Below are positions 8,946 through 17,322 of a stretch of 64,000 nt of DNA, one piece after another. The stretch spans positions 9,238,001 through 9,302,000 of the forward strand of contig NZ_CP080647.1 of the NCBI RefSeq assembly GCF_019599145.1, in the 5' to 3' direction. The notes under the pieces were generated by a model. The model had not been told where the DNA came from, made no database searches, and saw only the letters and a list, made by a program, of their open reading frames with translations. Each line of letters begins with the position of its first letter. The stretch's first letter is position 1. The translations under genes and the position numbers were made by a program. The stretch is from Streptomyces akebiae (GTDB lineage: Bacteria > Actinomycetota > Actinomycetes > Streptomycetales > Streptomycetaceae).

Positions 8946-9250
8946 GTGGTGGTGACGAGAGCGTCCAGCGGGATCGGCAGGGCCACGACCGAGGCCTTCG
9001 CGCGCAAGGGGTGTGCCGTGGTGCAGGCCGCCCGCCGTGAGGAGGTGCTGGAGGCGACCGCTCGGGAGTGCGAGAGGCACCATGGGGCGCGAGAGGCACC
9101 ATGGGGCGCGGACGCTCGTCGTGCCGACCGACATGACGGACGCCAAGGCGGTCGAGGACCTGGCGGGGCGCGCCGTGGGGGAGTCGGCCGGATGGACGTC
9201 TGGGTCGACAAGGCGGCCGTCTACGCCTTCGGTCCCGTCAGGCGGGCGCG
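8946..9250 (+). pseudogene. Short-chain dehydrogenase/reductase remnant, frameshifted and truncated
   Basis: The N-terminal half of an SDR is readable only by changing frame. The first part has the cofactor motif with one Gly lost (TRASSGIGRAT instead of TGASSGIG). A 19-bp tandem duplication at 9070-9107 then shifts the frame to one reading TLVVPTDMTDAKAVEDLAGR, and a second shift returns to MDVWVDKAAVYAFGPV. The catalytic Ser-Tyr-Lys half is missing, and the sequence runs into a minus-strand P450 fragment. Confidence 0.75.
9070..9107. repeat. 19-bp direct tandem duplication
   Basis: Two exact copies of GCGAGAGGCACCATGGGGC lie head to tail. Nineteen is not a multiple of three, so the duplication itself causes the frameshift that breaks the surrounding SDR. 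Confidence 0.9.
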
Positions 9251-9358
9251 GACCAGGGGGTCGGCGGTACGTCGGCGACGATCTGGCAGCCAGGTGTACC
9301 CCTTGACGAGGGCCGCGAGCGAACTGTCGACCAGTGGGGTGCGCGGACTCTGATTCAT
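9221..9358 (-). pseudogene. Cytochrome P450 N-terminal remnant (CYP152-like)
   Basis: From ATG 9358 the minus strand encodes about 45 residues, including DSSLAALVKGYTWLPDRRRR and VRARLTG. These match the N-terminus of the fatty-acid-hydroxylase type P450 family (DSxLALLxxGYxFxxxRxRR...). Nothing of the rest, including the haem cysteine loop, remains. The frame abuts the plus-strand SDR remnant, so two broken genes are joined tail to tail. Confidence 0.55.
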
Positions 9359-9573
9359 GCCGACCCGACTGCCCGCCCGGGTCGGCCGGTAACGCGGGGA
9401 GCGCGGGCACCGCACGGATGGCCGAGGCGCGCGCCCGGCCGACGCGACGAGGGGGGCGGTCGCGGTAGGGAGCCGTACGGGTCGCGGTACAGAGCCGTGC
9501 AGAGGTGTCACACCCCGCGGAACTCGGTACTCCGCACGGAGACACGAACCGGCCGACCCTCCCGGAGGCGATC

Positions 9574-10062
9574 ATGAGCGACGAGAACATGGCGGACGAC
9601 GCCTACCAGCCCACCGGTGGCGGCGAGGAGCAGGAGGACGCCGCTCCCCTGGATCTCCAGGACGCCATCGACGAACGTACGTACGACGACATGCTGGACG
9701 AGGGCTATTCGCCGCCGGAGAGGCCGCTGGGTGTCACCAAGAGCGGCACCACGGCGGCGGAGCAGCACGAGGGCGAGAGCCTGGACGCCAGACTGCGTCA
9801 GGAAGAGCCCGACGTGCAGGTCCCGGCCGGGGACGGCATCGGCGACCTCCCGGGAGGGGAGGGCGAACCCCTGGATCCGGAGGCCGGATCGGACCGCGCC
9901 GGCCGCCTCGTCGCACCCGACGAGGGCGCCCGGACGGACACCACCAAGGAACTCGTCGCCGAGGACGAGGGCATCGACGGCGGAGCGGCCGGAGCCGAGG
10001 AGGCGGCGATGCACGTCGTCCCCGACGACCGGCTGCCCCTGGCGGACCCGCCGCAGGACTGA
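9574..10062 (+). CDS. DUF5709-like acidic protein
   Basis: The protein is 162 aa and strongly acidic, with low-complexity Glu/Asp/Gly content. It contains the segment AIDERTYDDMLDEGYSPPERPLG, characteristic of the actinobacterial DUF5709 family; function is unknown. It lacks a signal peptide or membrane segment and is likely largely disordered. ATG 9574 has a good GGAGG site seven bases upstream, so the longer in-frame extension is not used. It stands alone between two pseudogene areas. Confidence 0.75.
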   Translation: MSDENMADDAYQPTGGGEEQEDAAPLDLQDAIDERTYDDMLDEGYSPPERPLGVTKSGTTAAEQHEGESLDARLRQEEPDVQVPAGDGIGDLPGGEGEPLDPEAGSDRAGRLVAPDEGARTDTTKELVAEDEGIDGGAAGAEEAAMHVVPDDRLPLADPPQD

Positions 10063-10167
10063 ACGGCCGCACGGCTCCGGCCCGCGACCGCGCCGGAGCC
10101 GACGTCTTCACCGCCGTGCCGCGCGGGGCCTTGCGCGCTCTCGGGGCGACCGGGGCGTACCTGGAGC

Positions 10168-10665
10168 ATGAGAGTGTCGGCCCGGCTCCGCGCGGCTGAT
10201 CGGTGGATCGCCCGGCGGCCGGCGGCCTGGGACCCCGTCCGTGTGGGCAAGCCGCTGTGGGCGGTGGAGGAGACCGCCGGGAGCGCCAAGCCGTGGTGCG
10301 CGGCGGCCGTGGTGATGGTCTGGTGGGGCGGCGGGCGCGGTCGGCGCCGGCGGCGATGACGTCGGCGCAGGTCGGCTCCAACGCCGTCGGCAAGCAGCTG
10401 ATCGACCGGCGCCGGCCGCCGAAGGGGTGGTTCCCGCACGCCGCCGAGTCGAGGACCGTCCCGCGTCCTCGTCCTTCCCGTCCGGCCACACACCGCCGGG
10501 GCACCGCCGGGGCGGTCGCCTTCACGGCCGTGGTCCGGCCTTCCTGGCCCGCGGCCGGCGCCGCGTGTGCGGTCCCCACCGTGCTCGTGGCCGTCGATCG
10601 GGTGCGGAGCGGAGCCCACTTCCCGAGCGATGTCGCCGCCGACGCCGTGATCGGCCTGGCCGGTG
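10168..10665 (+). pseudogene. PAP2 superfamily phosphatase, multiply frameshifted
   Basis: All three PAP2 motifs are present but in different frames: KQLIDRRRP (KX6RP), SFPSGHT, and VDRVRSGAHFPSD (the SRX5HX3D equivalent). Reading needs about three frame changes, near 10330, 10450 and 10500. The last part returns to the frame of the first motif block. The intact ancestor would be a membrane lipid-phosphate or undecaprenyl-pyrophosphate phosphatase. The end decays into a 21-bp tandem repeat. Confidence 0.7.
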
Positions 10666-10712
10666 CTGGACCGCCCGCCGCCTCCCGCGCCTGCCCCTCC
10701 TCGTCGTCCGCC

Positions 10713-10794
10713 GTCTGCCCCGAGCACGCCGCCGTCTGCCCCGAGCACGCCGCCGTCCGCCCCGAGCACGCCGCCGTCTGCCCTGACCACGCCC
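10713..10794. repeat. 21-bp tandem repeat, about four copies
   Basis: The unit GTCTGCCCCGAGCACGCCGCC is repeated three times almost perfectly and once with changes (CCTGACCACG). It lies just beyond the PAP2 remnant and the 3' end of the S9 peptidase gene, outside any supported gene. Confidence 0.85.
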
Positions 10795-10833
10795 GGGTCG
10801 GTGCCCCGCGCGGTGGCCGGGGACGTCGGCGGC

Positions 10834-13131
10834 CTACTCGGCGATGTGGCGCTGGAGCCAGTCCGCGGCGGTCCGGCGGAAGATCCTTCGGCTGTCCGCG
10901 CGCAGGAAGTCGTGGCCCTCGTCGCGGAGCAGCAGCAGTTCGGCCCGCAGACCCCGCTCCCGGGCCGCGCGGACGAACTGCTCCGACTCGCCGAGCGGCA
11001 CATTGGTGTCGTGCTCGCCGTGGACCGTGAGGACCGGTACGCGCAGGGCGTCCACGCGGGTCATCGGGGACAGCGCGTGCAGCAGCTCACGGTCGTGTTC
11101 CGGGTGGCCGTACTTGTGCGCGGCCGACTCCGCGATCCACGGCTCGGTACCGGCGTAGAAGGTCGTGAAGTCGGACATGCCGCAGGCCGCTACGCCGGTG
11201 CGGAAGAGGTCCGGGTGCCACACGAGGGAGGCCATCACCAGGTAGCCGCCGTAGGAGCGCCCCATGACGGCCAGCCGCCGTGGATCGGCGAGACCGGCGA
11301 CGACGACATGGGCCGCGCAGGCGGCGACGTCCTCGATCGCGGCGAACCGGCCCGTACCGAGGTCGGCGTCGACGAACGACCGGCCGTGCCCCGACGAGCC
11401 GCGCACGTCCGGCGCGAAGACATCGAGCCCCCGGCCCAGCAGCTCGTGGTAGAGCGGGTTGAACACCGGGCGTTCCTGCTCCTCGGGCCCGCCGTGCAGA
11501 TGGATCACACAGGGTGCGGGTTCCCCGGCGCCCCGGTCCGGAGCCCGGTAGTACCAGCCGCTCAGCGGCAGCCCGTCCCGTGCGACGGGCCGCAGCGGCA
11601 CGGGACGCACGGGCGGCCGGCCGGGCGGGACGGCGTCCTCGTCCCGGGACGACCACGCGGTGCGCCGCGCCGCGCCCTCGGGGAACCACCACACCCCGGG
11701 GCGGCGCTGCGAGCCGGACAGGGCCAGCACCAGTCCCGCGCGGCCGTCGACCTGCGGGATACGCGTCACCACCTCGTGCGGCAGCGACACCCTCCGCGAC
11801 GGCCCCACCCGGGCCTGCCCGGCGGACGTCGGCGACACGGAGGTGACCTCCAGCTCGGTGGCGCCGCGCACGTTCCAGGCCAGGGCCGCGGTGTACCCGT
11901 CGTGTCCGAGCGCCAGCAGCTCCAGTCCGCAGTCCCCGCGCTCGGCGGCGACGGTCAGACCCGGCGACTCGCCCTCGGCGTCCAGGCGGACGGCGAACAG
12001 CGCGGCGAACTCGCGTGCCGCGTCGCTGCGCAGCCACAGCGTCGCGCCGTCCGGGGAGAACCGGCCGATCCACGGGTCGCCGTCGGCGACGTGCAGGGCG
12101 AAGGTGGTCCGCAGGTCGCCGGTCCGTACGACGAGGGCCTCGCGACGGCCGCGCGGCCCCCGGCGCAGGAGTGCCAGCCGCCCGTCCCTGCTGATGTCGC
12201 ACACGCGCAGGGTCGCGGCGCCGCGTTCGACCGCCAGCAGGGTGGGGGCCGCCACGCCCAGGGGGTCCACGAGATAGGCGGCCAGTCCTCCGCCCGACGT
12301 CCGCTCCCGGGCCGACGCGCCGCCGTCCCTCTCGTGGACGCCGGGCATTCCCGCGCCGTGGGGCTGAGGGATCTCCGTGTCGCGGCCGGACCCGGCACCG
12401 GCGTCGCCGTGGTGCGGGCCGCCCAGCAGCACGGCCCGGCCGTCGCGGGTGGCCCAGCCCGCCGGCCGGGGGACGGTGTAGGTGCCCGGGTCGGCGAGGC
12501 CGGGACCCGTGGGAGCGGCCCCCTCCTCGCCGTCGGCCCCGCCCGGTGTGAGGACCGGCTCGGCGACGGTGACGGCGACGGCCCTGCCGTCGTGCTGCCA
12601 GCAGCCCAGGTAGGCGGAGCTGCCCGGTTCGGCACCGGCGAGGATGCGCCGTCCGGTCCCGTCGGGCCGTACGCACAGCACCCTGGTGTGCTCGCCTCCG
12701 CCCGGGGCGGTGGTGTAGGCGATCCAGCGGCCGTCGGGCGACCAGGCCACCTCCTTGACCGGGTGGGGATCGGAGTCCAGCAGATGGACCTCGTCCCCTC
12801 CGACCGGCCCGGTCCACAGCTGGGGCACCCCGCCCCGGTCGCAGATGAACGCGACGTACCTGCCGCTGGGATCCACCGACGGGTACCAGCAGCCGTGCGA
12901 CCGCAACGGCTGTGGTGTGTCCAGCGGCGCGGCGGTGTCGGGCAGCGGGACCTGCGCCGGAGCCGTGGCGGCCGTCGGCGGCGGGACGCCGGCCGTGCGG
13001 GCGTGGCCGCCGGCCCCCGGCACCCCGGCGGCGGGCCCGTGCTCCTCGGGGCGCCACGGCATCCCGTCGACGAGGTCCTCGCCGACGGGGGAGGGGCGGG
13101 GGGAGCCCGTGAGGGGGTGTTCCCCTGTCAC
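10834..13131 (-). CDS. S9 family (prolyl oligopeptidase/acylaminoacyl type) peptidase
   Basis: The protein is about 765 aa. The N-terminal ~500 residues form a beta-propeller-like region with WSPDGRWIAYTT-type TolB repeats. The C-terminal alpha/beta-hydrolase domain has HLHGGPEEQ (oxyanion region), nucleophile GRSYGGY, the Asp in VHGEHDTNVP and the His in DEGHDF. No signal peptide is seen, so it is cytosolic and should cleave short or N-acylated peptides. The proposed GTG start (13131) overlaps the stop of the upstream amidotransferase gene; ATG 13155 is an alternative. Coupling to that gene suggests it processes or recycles the same small peptide. Confidence 0.85.
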   Translation of the reverse strand: MTGEHPLTGSPRPSPVGEDLVDGMPWRPEEHGPAAGVPGAGGHARTAGVPPPTAATAPAQVPLPDTAAPLDTPQPLRSHGCWYPSVDPSGRYVAFICDRGGVPQLWTGPVGGDEVHLLDSDPHPVKEVAWSPDGRWIAYTTAPGGGEHTRVLCVRPDGTGRRILAGAEPGSSAYLGCWQHDGRAVAVTVAEPVLTPGGADGEEGAAPTGPGLADPGTYTVPRPAGWATRDGRAVLLGGPHHGDAGAGSGRDTEIPQPHGAGMPGVHERDGGASARERTSGGGLAAYLVDPLGVAAPTLLAVERGAATLRVCDISRDGRLALLRRGPRGRREALVVRTGDLRTTFALHVADGDPWIGRFSPDGATLWLRSDAAREFAALFAVRLDAEGESPGLTVAAERGDCGLELLALGHDGYTAALAWNVRGATELEVTSVSPTSAGQARVGPSRRVSLPHEVVTRIPQVDGRAGLVLALSGSQRRPGVWWFPEGAARRTAWSSRDEDAVPPGRPPVRPVPLRPVARDGLPLSGWYYRAPDRGAGEPAPCVIHLHGGPEEQERPVFNPLYHELLGRGLDVFAPDVRGSSGHGRSFVDADLGTGRFAAIEDVAACAAHVVVAGLADPRRLAVMGRSYGGYLVMASLVWHPDLFRTGVAACGMSDFTTFYAGTEPWIAESAAHKYGHPEHDRELLHALSPMTRVDALRVPVLTVHGEHDTNVPLGESEQFVRAARERGLRAELLLLRDEGHDFLRADSRRIFRRTAADWLQRHIAE

Positions 13132-14912
13132 CTGATTCCGTGCGTTTGCAGCCATATCTCCAGCAAAGCCATCTGCCACAGCTCGTTCGCCCCACGCCTG
13201 GCGCGGTGCTCGTCCGGGGCCGCCAGCAGCCTTTCCACGTAGGCGTCCTGGAACACGCCGCGTGACCTGGCCTCCGGCGCGGACAGCGCCTCACGGACCC
13301 GCCCCAGCACGGGGCCCGCCATGTGCTTGACGGCGGGGACTGGGAAGTATCCCTTCGGCCGGTCGACGACCTCGGCGGGCAGGACCCGGCGGCCCGCGGC
13401 CTTGAGGACCCCCTTGCCGCCGTCGGCGAGCTTCAGCTCCGGCGGGCAGACGGCGGCCAGCTCCACGAGCTCGTGGTCGAGGAACGGGACCCGGGCCTCC
13501 AGGCCCCAGTCCATGGTCATGTTGTCGACGCGTTTGACCGGGTCGTCGACGAGCATCACCTCGGCGTCGAGCCGGAGCGTCGCGTCGAGCGCGGTCTCGG
13601 CGCCCGGGCGTGCCATGTGCTCCCGCACGAAGCGGTCGGACACGTCGTGCTCGGGCAGTACGTGCGGTTGCAGCATCGCGGTGAGGTCGGTGTGCGACCG
13701 GTCGAAGTAGGTCTCGGCGTACGCCTCGGCGGCCCGCTCCCTCGGGGCCGCGGCGATGTCCGGGTACCAGTGGTAGCCGGCGAAGACCTCGTCGGCACCC
13801 TGGCCGCTCTGCACGACCTTCACCTCCTTCGCGACCTGTTCCGCGAGCAGGTGGAAGGCCACCACGTCGTGGCTGACCATCGGTTCGCTCATCGCCTCGA
13901 TCGCCCCGTCCAGGGCCGTCGACACCCGGTCCGAGGGCACCATCAGCTGGTGGTGGTCGGTGCCGAAACGCCGCGCGACCAGGTCCGAGTAGGGGAACTC
14001 GTCGCCCTCCTCGCCGCCCTCGGACTCGAAGCCCACGCTGAACGTCGCGAGATCGCGCTGCCCCTCCTCGGCCAGCAGCGCCACGATCAGGCTGGAGTCG
14101 AGGCCGCCCGACAGCAGGACGCCCACGGGCACGTCGGCGACCATGCGCCGGCGTACGGCGGTGCGCAGCGCGTCGAGCACCGCGTCCCGCCAGTCGTCCG
14201 CGTCCATCCCCGCGTCCTCGGGCCGGCGGGTGTACGACGGCTGCCAGTAGCGGATGTCGCGATGGCTGCCGTCGGGCTCCACCACCCGCACGGTGGCCGC
14301 CGGGAGCTTGCGCACGCCCGCGAGCACGGTGTGCGGTGCGGCCACCGTGGCGTGCCAGCTCAGGTACTGGTGCAGCGCGACCGGGTCGAGCGAGGTGTCG
14401 ACGCCGCCGCCCGCCAGGAGCGCGGGCAGCGAGGAGGCGAACCGCAGCCGTCCCGGCGCGTGGGCCAGGTACAGCGGCTTGATGCCCAGCCGGTCACGGG
14501 CCAGTACCAGGCGTCCCGTGGCCTGCTCGACGATGGCGAAGGCGAACATGCCGTAGAAGTGGTCGACGCAGGAGGTGCCCCACTGCTGGTAGGCCTTGAG
14601 CACCACCTCGGTGTCGGAGCCGGAGAAGAAGCGGTGGCCGAGGCCGCGCAGCTCCGCACGCAACTCCTTGTAGTTGTAGATGCAGCCGTTGAAGACACCC
14701 GCGATCCGGCCCGCGGGGTCCGTCATCGGCTGGGCCCCGCACTCGGACAAGTCGATGATCTTCAGCCTGCGGTGCCCGAGGGCGACGGCGTTCTGCGACC
14801 ACAGGCCTCTGCCGTCCGGGCCCCGGGGAGCAAGTCGGTCGGTCATGCGCTCGACGGCGGCCAGGTCCGGCCGCCCGCCGTCGAAGCGGATCTCTCCGCA
14901 GAGACCGCACAT
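13128..14912 (-). CDS. asnO: N-acetylglutaminylglutamine amidotransferase-like (asparagine synthetase family)
   Basis: The protein is 594 aa. The N-terminal glutaminase domain begins with the catalytic Cys (MCGLCGE). The C-terminal ATP-pyrophosphatase domain has VLLSGGLDSS. Segments such as RLGIKPLYL, FASSLPALLAGG, MSEPMVSHD, VKVVQSGQGADEVFAGYHWYP, DDPVKRVDNMTM and DRPKGYFPVP match the AsnO branch, which amidates N-acetylglutaminylglutamine, rather than housekeeping AsnB. A strong GAGGAGGT site lies eight bases before ATG 14912. It sits between a carboxylate-amine ligase and a peptidase. The usual partner Ngg is not seen, so the exact substrate is uncertain; family assignment is by recalled similarity. 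Confidence 0.8.
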   Translation of the reverse strand: MCGLCGEIRFDGGRPDLAAVERMTDRLAPRGPDGRGLWSQNAVALGHRRLKIIDLSECGAQPMTDPAGRIAGVFNGCIYNYKELRAELRGLGHRFFSGSDTEVVLKAYQQWGTSCVDHFYGMFAFAIVEQATGRLVLARDRLGIKPLYLAHAPGRLRFASSLPALLAGGGVDTSLDPVALHQYLSWHATVAAPHTVLAGVRKLPAATVRVVEPDGSHRDIRYWQPSYTRRPEDAGMDADDWRDAVLDALRTAVRRRMVADVPVGVLLSGGLDSSLIVALLAEEGQRDLATFSVGFESEGGEEGDEFPYSDLVARRFGTDHHQLMVPSDRVSTALDGAIEAMSEPMVSHDVVAFHLLAEQVAKEVKVVQSGQGADEVFAGYHWYPDIAAAPRERAAEAYAETYFDRSHTDLTAMLQPHVLPEHDVSDRFVREHMARPGAETALDATLRLDAEVMLVDDPVKRVDNMTMDWGLEARVPFLDHELVELAAVCPPELKLADGGKGVLKAAGRRVLPAEVVDRPKGYFPVPAVKHMAGPVLGRVREALSAPEARSRGVFQDAYVERLLAAPDEHRARRGANELWQMALLEIWLQTHGIR

Positions 14913-15022
14913 CAGACAGCACCTCCTCGCAGGGGGTGTCCGTCGGACGGGCCCGGAGGCGAAGCCTCGGTCGAGCACGAGCCGGTGCGTTCGCGGTGCG
15001 TCTCCGTCTTGCTGCTGGGCAT
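14912..15022 (-). CDS. Possible 36-aa peptide upstream of the amidotransferase
   Basis: This short frame starts at ATG 15022 with AAGGAG eight bases upstream, a good ribosome site. Its TGA overlaps the amidotransferase ATG (TGATG). The peptide starts MPSSKTETHRERTG and is rich in Ser, Pro and Gly with one Cys; no signal peptide is seen. It may be a leader peptide coupling translation, or a real small protein. No known precursor family was recognised and no RiPP maturation partner besides the flanking ATP-dependent enzymes is present. Confidence 0.4.
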   Translation of the reverse strand: MPSSKTETHRERTGSCSTEASPPGPSDGHPLRGGAV

Positions 15023-15156
15023 GCGAGCCACTCCTTGATCACGGTGGCACCGGCACCACGGGGCGGACGACGGATTCTGCGTCGTGGGTCTCCGCGCCGT
15101 GACCTGTGGCGGTGGGCGAGAGCCGGTGCCTGCCTCCCGCACCACCGCGTGGGTGT

Positions 15157-16347
15157 TCAGCCGCCCACGGACTCCACCGAGTAGGCCGCGGTGGTCCCCG
15201 TGGGTCCGGCCCCGCCGGCGGCGGCCACGGGCCGGCGGACGGCTCCGGGGCCGATGCCCCGTCCGTACTCGCCGCGGGTCTCGGCGACGGCGGCCCTGAC
15301 GCAGGCGAGCATGCCCTCCTGCTCGGCGACCCCGCGCAGCCGGTGTGCCGCGCTGCCCCGGGCCAGCGCCTCCTCGGTGAGCGTGCGGACGGTGTCCCAG
15401 TCGCCGAGGGCCTCCAGGACGGGGCGCAGCCTTCGGATCATGGTCTGCAGAACCTCGCGGGCGGGCGCGGCGACGCGGGTGGCCGGGTCGACCAGGGAGC
15501 CCTCCAGGCCCGCCTGCGCGGCCCGCCAGACCGCGGCCCTCAGCCACTCGTGCCTGCCGTCGCAGCCCGTGCCGGGCTGCCCCAGGCCGGCCTTGGCGTC
15601 CTCGACGAGGGCGCGGAACAGGCCGGCTATGAGGACGACCGTCTCGGCGCGCGGGCAGGCGTCGCAGATGCGCAGCTCCAGAGTCGGCTGGTGTTCGCTC
15701 GGCCGCAGGTCGTAGTAGACCATCCCCGGGTCCTTGATCACGCCCGAGCGGATCAGGTCCTCGACCGCCGCGTCGTAGTCGGCGGCCCCGGCGAAGCAGC
15801 CGACCGGTCCCGCGGTGGGCCAGCGCTGCCACAGCATCGTGCGCCAGCTCGCGTAGCCCGTGTCCGAGCCGAGCCAGAACGGCGAGCTGGCGGACAGGGC
15901 CAGCAGCGGGGGCAGCCAGGGCGAGACACCGCACATGATCCGGACGGCCGTGTCCCGATCCGGCACGTCGACGTGGACCTGCGCGCTGCACACGAGCTGT
16001 TCGTCGGCGACCTTGCGGTACTCGTCGACCAGGGACCGGTAACGGAAATCGGGCGTGGCGTCACCGGGCGTCACCCGTGCGAACGGTACGGTACCGGCCG
16101 CGACCACGGCCAGGCCGAGTCCGGTGGCCGCCTCGTCCAGCCGCCGCCGTGCCCCGCGCAGATCGGCGTGCAGGGAGTCGAGCGTGGAGTGGACGGGGCT
16201 GTTCCACTCCACCGCCGAGCGCTGGAGCTCGGCCTTGAACTCGGGTCCGGGCAGTCGACCGAGGACCGCGCCGGCCCCGGGGACCAGCCGCCCGTTCTCC
16301 GCGTCCAGAACATGAAACTCTTCCTCTACGCCTACACGAACGGTCAC
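15157..16347 (-). CDS. YbdK/GCS2-type carboxylate-amine ligase
   Basis: The protein is 396 aa and belongs to the glutamate-cysteine ligase family 2. It has the N-terminal GVEEEFHVLD motif, the SAQVHVDVPDRD metal/ATP segment, and RPSEHQPTLELRICDACP. The family joins a glutamate carboxylate to an amine using ATP; YbdK has weak gamma-Glu-Cys ligase activity, and actinomycetes hold several paralogues of unknown substrate. The GTG start has GGGAG nearby. It is the first gene of a minus-strand run with the amidotransferase and S9 peptidase. It may therefore make the dipeptide that the amidotransferase caps, which is an inference from context. Confidence 0.85.
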   Translation of the reverse strand: MTVRVGVEEEFHVLDAENGRLVPGAGAVLGRLPGPEFKAELQRSAVEWNSPVHSTLDSLHADLRGARRRLDEAATGLGLAVVAAGTVPFARVTPGDATPDFRYRSLVDEYRKVADEQLVCSAQVHVDVPDRDTAVRIMCGVSPWLPPLLALSASSPFWLGSDTGYASWRTMLWQRWPTAGPVGCFAGAADYDAAVEDLIRSGVIKDPGMVYYDLRPSEHQPTLELRICDACPRAETVVLIAGLFRALVEDAKAGLGQPGTGCDGRHEWLRAAVWRAAQAGLEGSLVDPATRVAAPAREVLQTMIRRLRPVLEALGDWDTVRTLTEEALARGSAAHRLRGVAEQEGMLACVRAAVAETRGEYGRGIGPGAVRRPVAAAGGAGPTGTTAAYSVESVGG

Positions 16348-16595
16348 GGCTTCTCCCTCATCCGTACCCGAAGATCGTCCGCCGGGCCTGAGCCCTTCGA
16401 CGACCGCTGCGTGGTGCGAGTTCCCGACAAACGCACAAATAGTCCCATCTCTGCACTTCTGCCGCCAATGCGCCCCGTGTGAGCGGTGTCGAGCCGGTCG
16501 CGGCGCCGGATGTGGCGGGTGATGTCGAGGGCGGCACTCCCCGATCGACGTGAGAGTGAAGGCAGAACAACCCAGGACTTCAGGAGTACCCCACC

Positions 16596-17216
16596 GTGAC
16601 CGTGACCGTGACTGCGGATTTGGCCATCTCCCTCGACGGGTACGTCGCCGGCACCGGCGTCTCCCTCGACAACCCGGGAGGCGACGGCGCCGAGCCGCTC
16701 TTCGAGTGGATCCACAACCTGGCGAGCTGGCGCGAGCGCCAGGGCATGGCCGGCGGCGAGGAGAACCGGGACTCCGAACTGATGCGGGAGTGGTTCGACG
16801 CCACCGGGGCGGTGATCATGGGCCGGACGATGTACGACACGGGTGAGGAGTTCTGGGGCGACAACCCGCCCTTCCGCACCCCCGTCTTCGTGCTGACCCA
16901 CCGTCCGAGGCCCACCCTGGTCAAGGAGGGCGGCACCACCTTCACCTTCGTCACCGACGGGGTCCACAGCGCCCTCGACCGGGCGAGGGCCGCCGCCGGG
17001 AGCCGCGACGTCGACATCGCGGGCGGGGCCGACACGGTGCGCCAGTACCTGCGGGAAGGGCTCGTCGACGAGCTGCAACTGCATGTCGTGCCCGTGCTCC
17101 TCGGGGCGGGGCTGCGGCTCTTCGACGACCCGGACGCGGGGCGGCACGACCTCGAAACGGTCAGGGTGGTCCACACCCCGCTCGCCACGCACCTGAAGTA
17201 CCGCTTCGTGCGGTGA
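16596..17216 (+). CDS. RibD C-terminal/dihydrofolate reductase-like protein
   Basis: The protein is 206 aa with the DHFR-like fold used by RibD reductases. Landmarks are ADLAISLDGYVAG at the N-terminus, AVIMGRTMYDTG (NADPH-binding region), FVLTHRPRP and DIAGGADTVRQYL, with ELQLHVVPVLLGAG near the end. It probably reduces a small heterocyclic or keto substrate with NADPH; free-standing actinomycete members are of unknown role. GTG 16596 follows CAGGAG at good spacing. It is divergent from the carboxylate-amine ligase operon, with a 248-bp intergenic region between them. Confidence 0.85.
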   Translation: MTVTVTADLAISLDGYVAGTGVSLDNPGGDGAEPLFEWIHNLASWRERQGMAGGEENRDSELMREWFDATGAVIMGRTMYDTGEEFWGDNPPFRTPVFVLTHRPRPTLVKEGGTTFTFVTDGVHSALDRARAAAGSRDVDIAGGADTVRQYLREGLVDELQLHVVPVLLGAGLRLFDDPDAGRHDLETVRVVHTPLATHLKYRFVR

Positions 17217-17285
17217 TGGCCACGTACTCCCGCCGCAAGGGCCGTACCAAGGCTCTCAGGGGCGTGTGACGGGGATCACTCGGGA

Positions 17286-17316
17286 GGGAAAACCCGGCGC
17301 GCGGGCCCCGCGTCTA
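17286..17316 (+). promoter_or_regulatory. ECF-type promoter upstream of the sigma factor gene
   Basis: GGGAAAAC at 17286-17293 and CGTCTA at 17311-17316 are 17 bp apart. They resemble the AAC / CGTC promoter elements used by many ECF sigma factors, and suggest autoregulation. Transcription would begin around 17322-17324, at the GTG start codon, giving a leaderless mRNA. Confidence 0.5.
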
Positions 17317-17322
17317 GGGGGT

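Noticed and set aside
14912..15022. Lasso-peptide precursor next to an asparagine-synthetase-like enzyme
   Set aside because: The small ORF lacks a plausible core with Asp/Glu at ring position 7-9 after a Thr at -2. No B protein or recognition element is present, and the neighbouring enzyme matches AsnO rather than a lasso cyclase.
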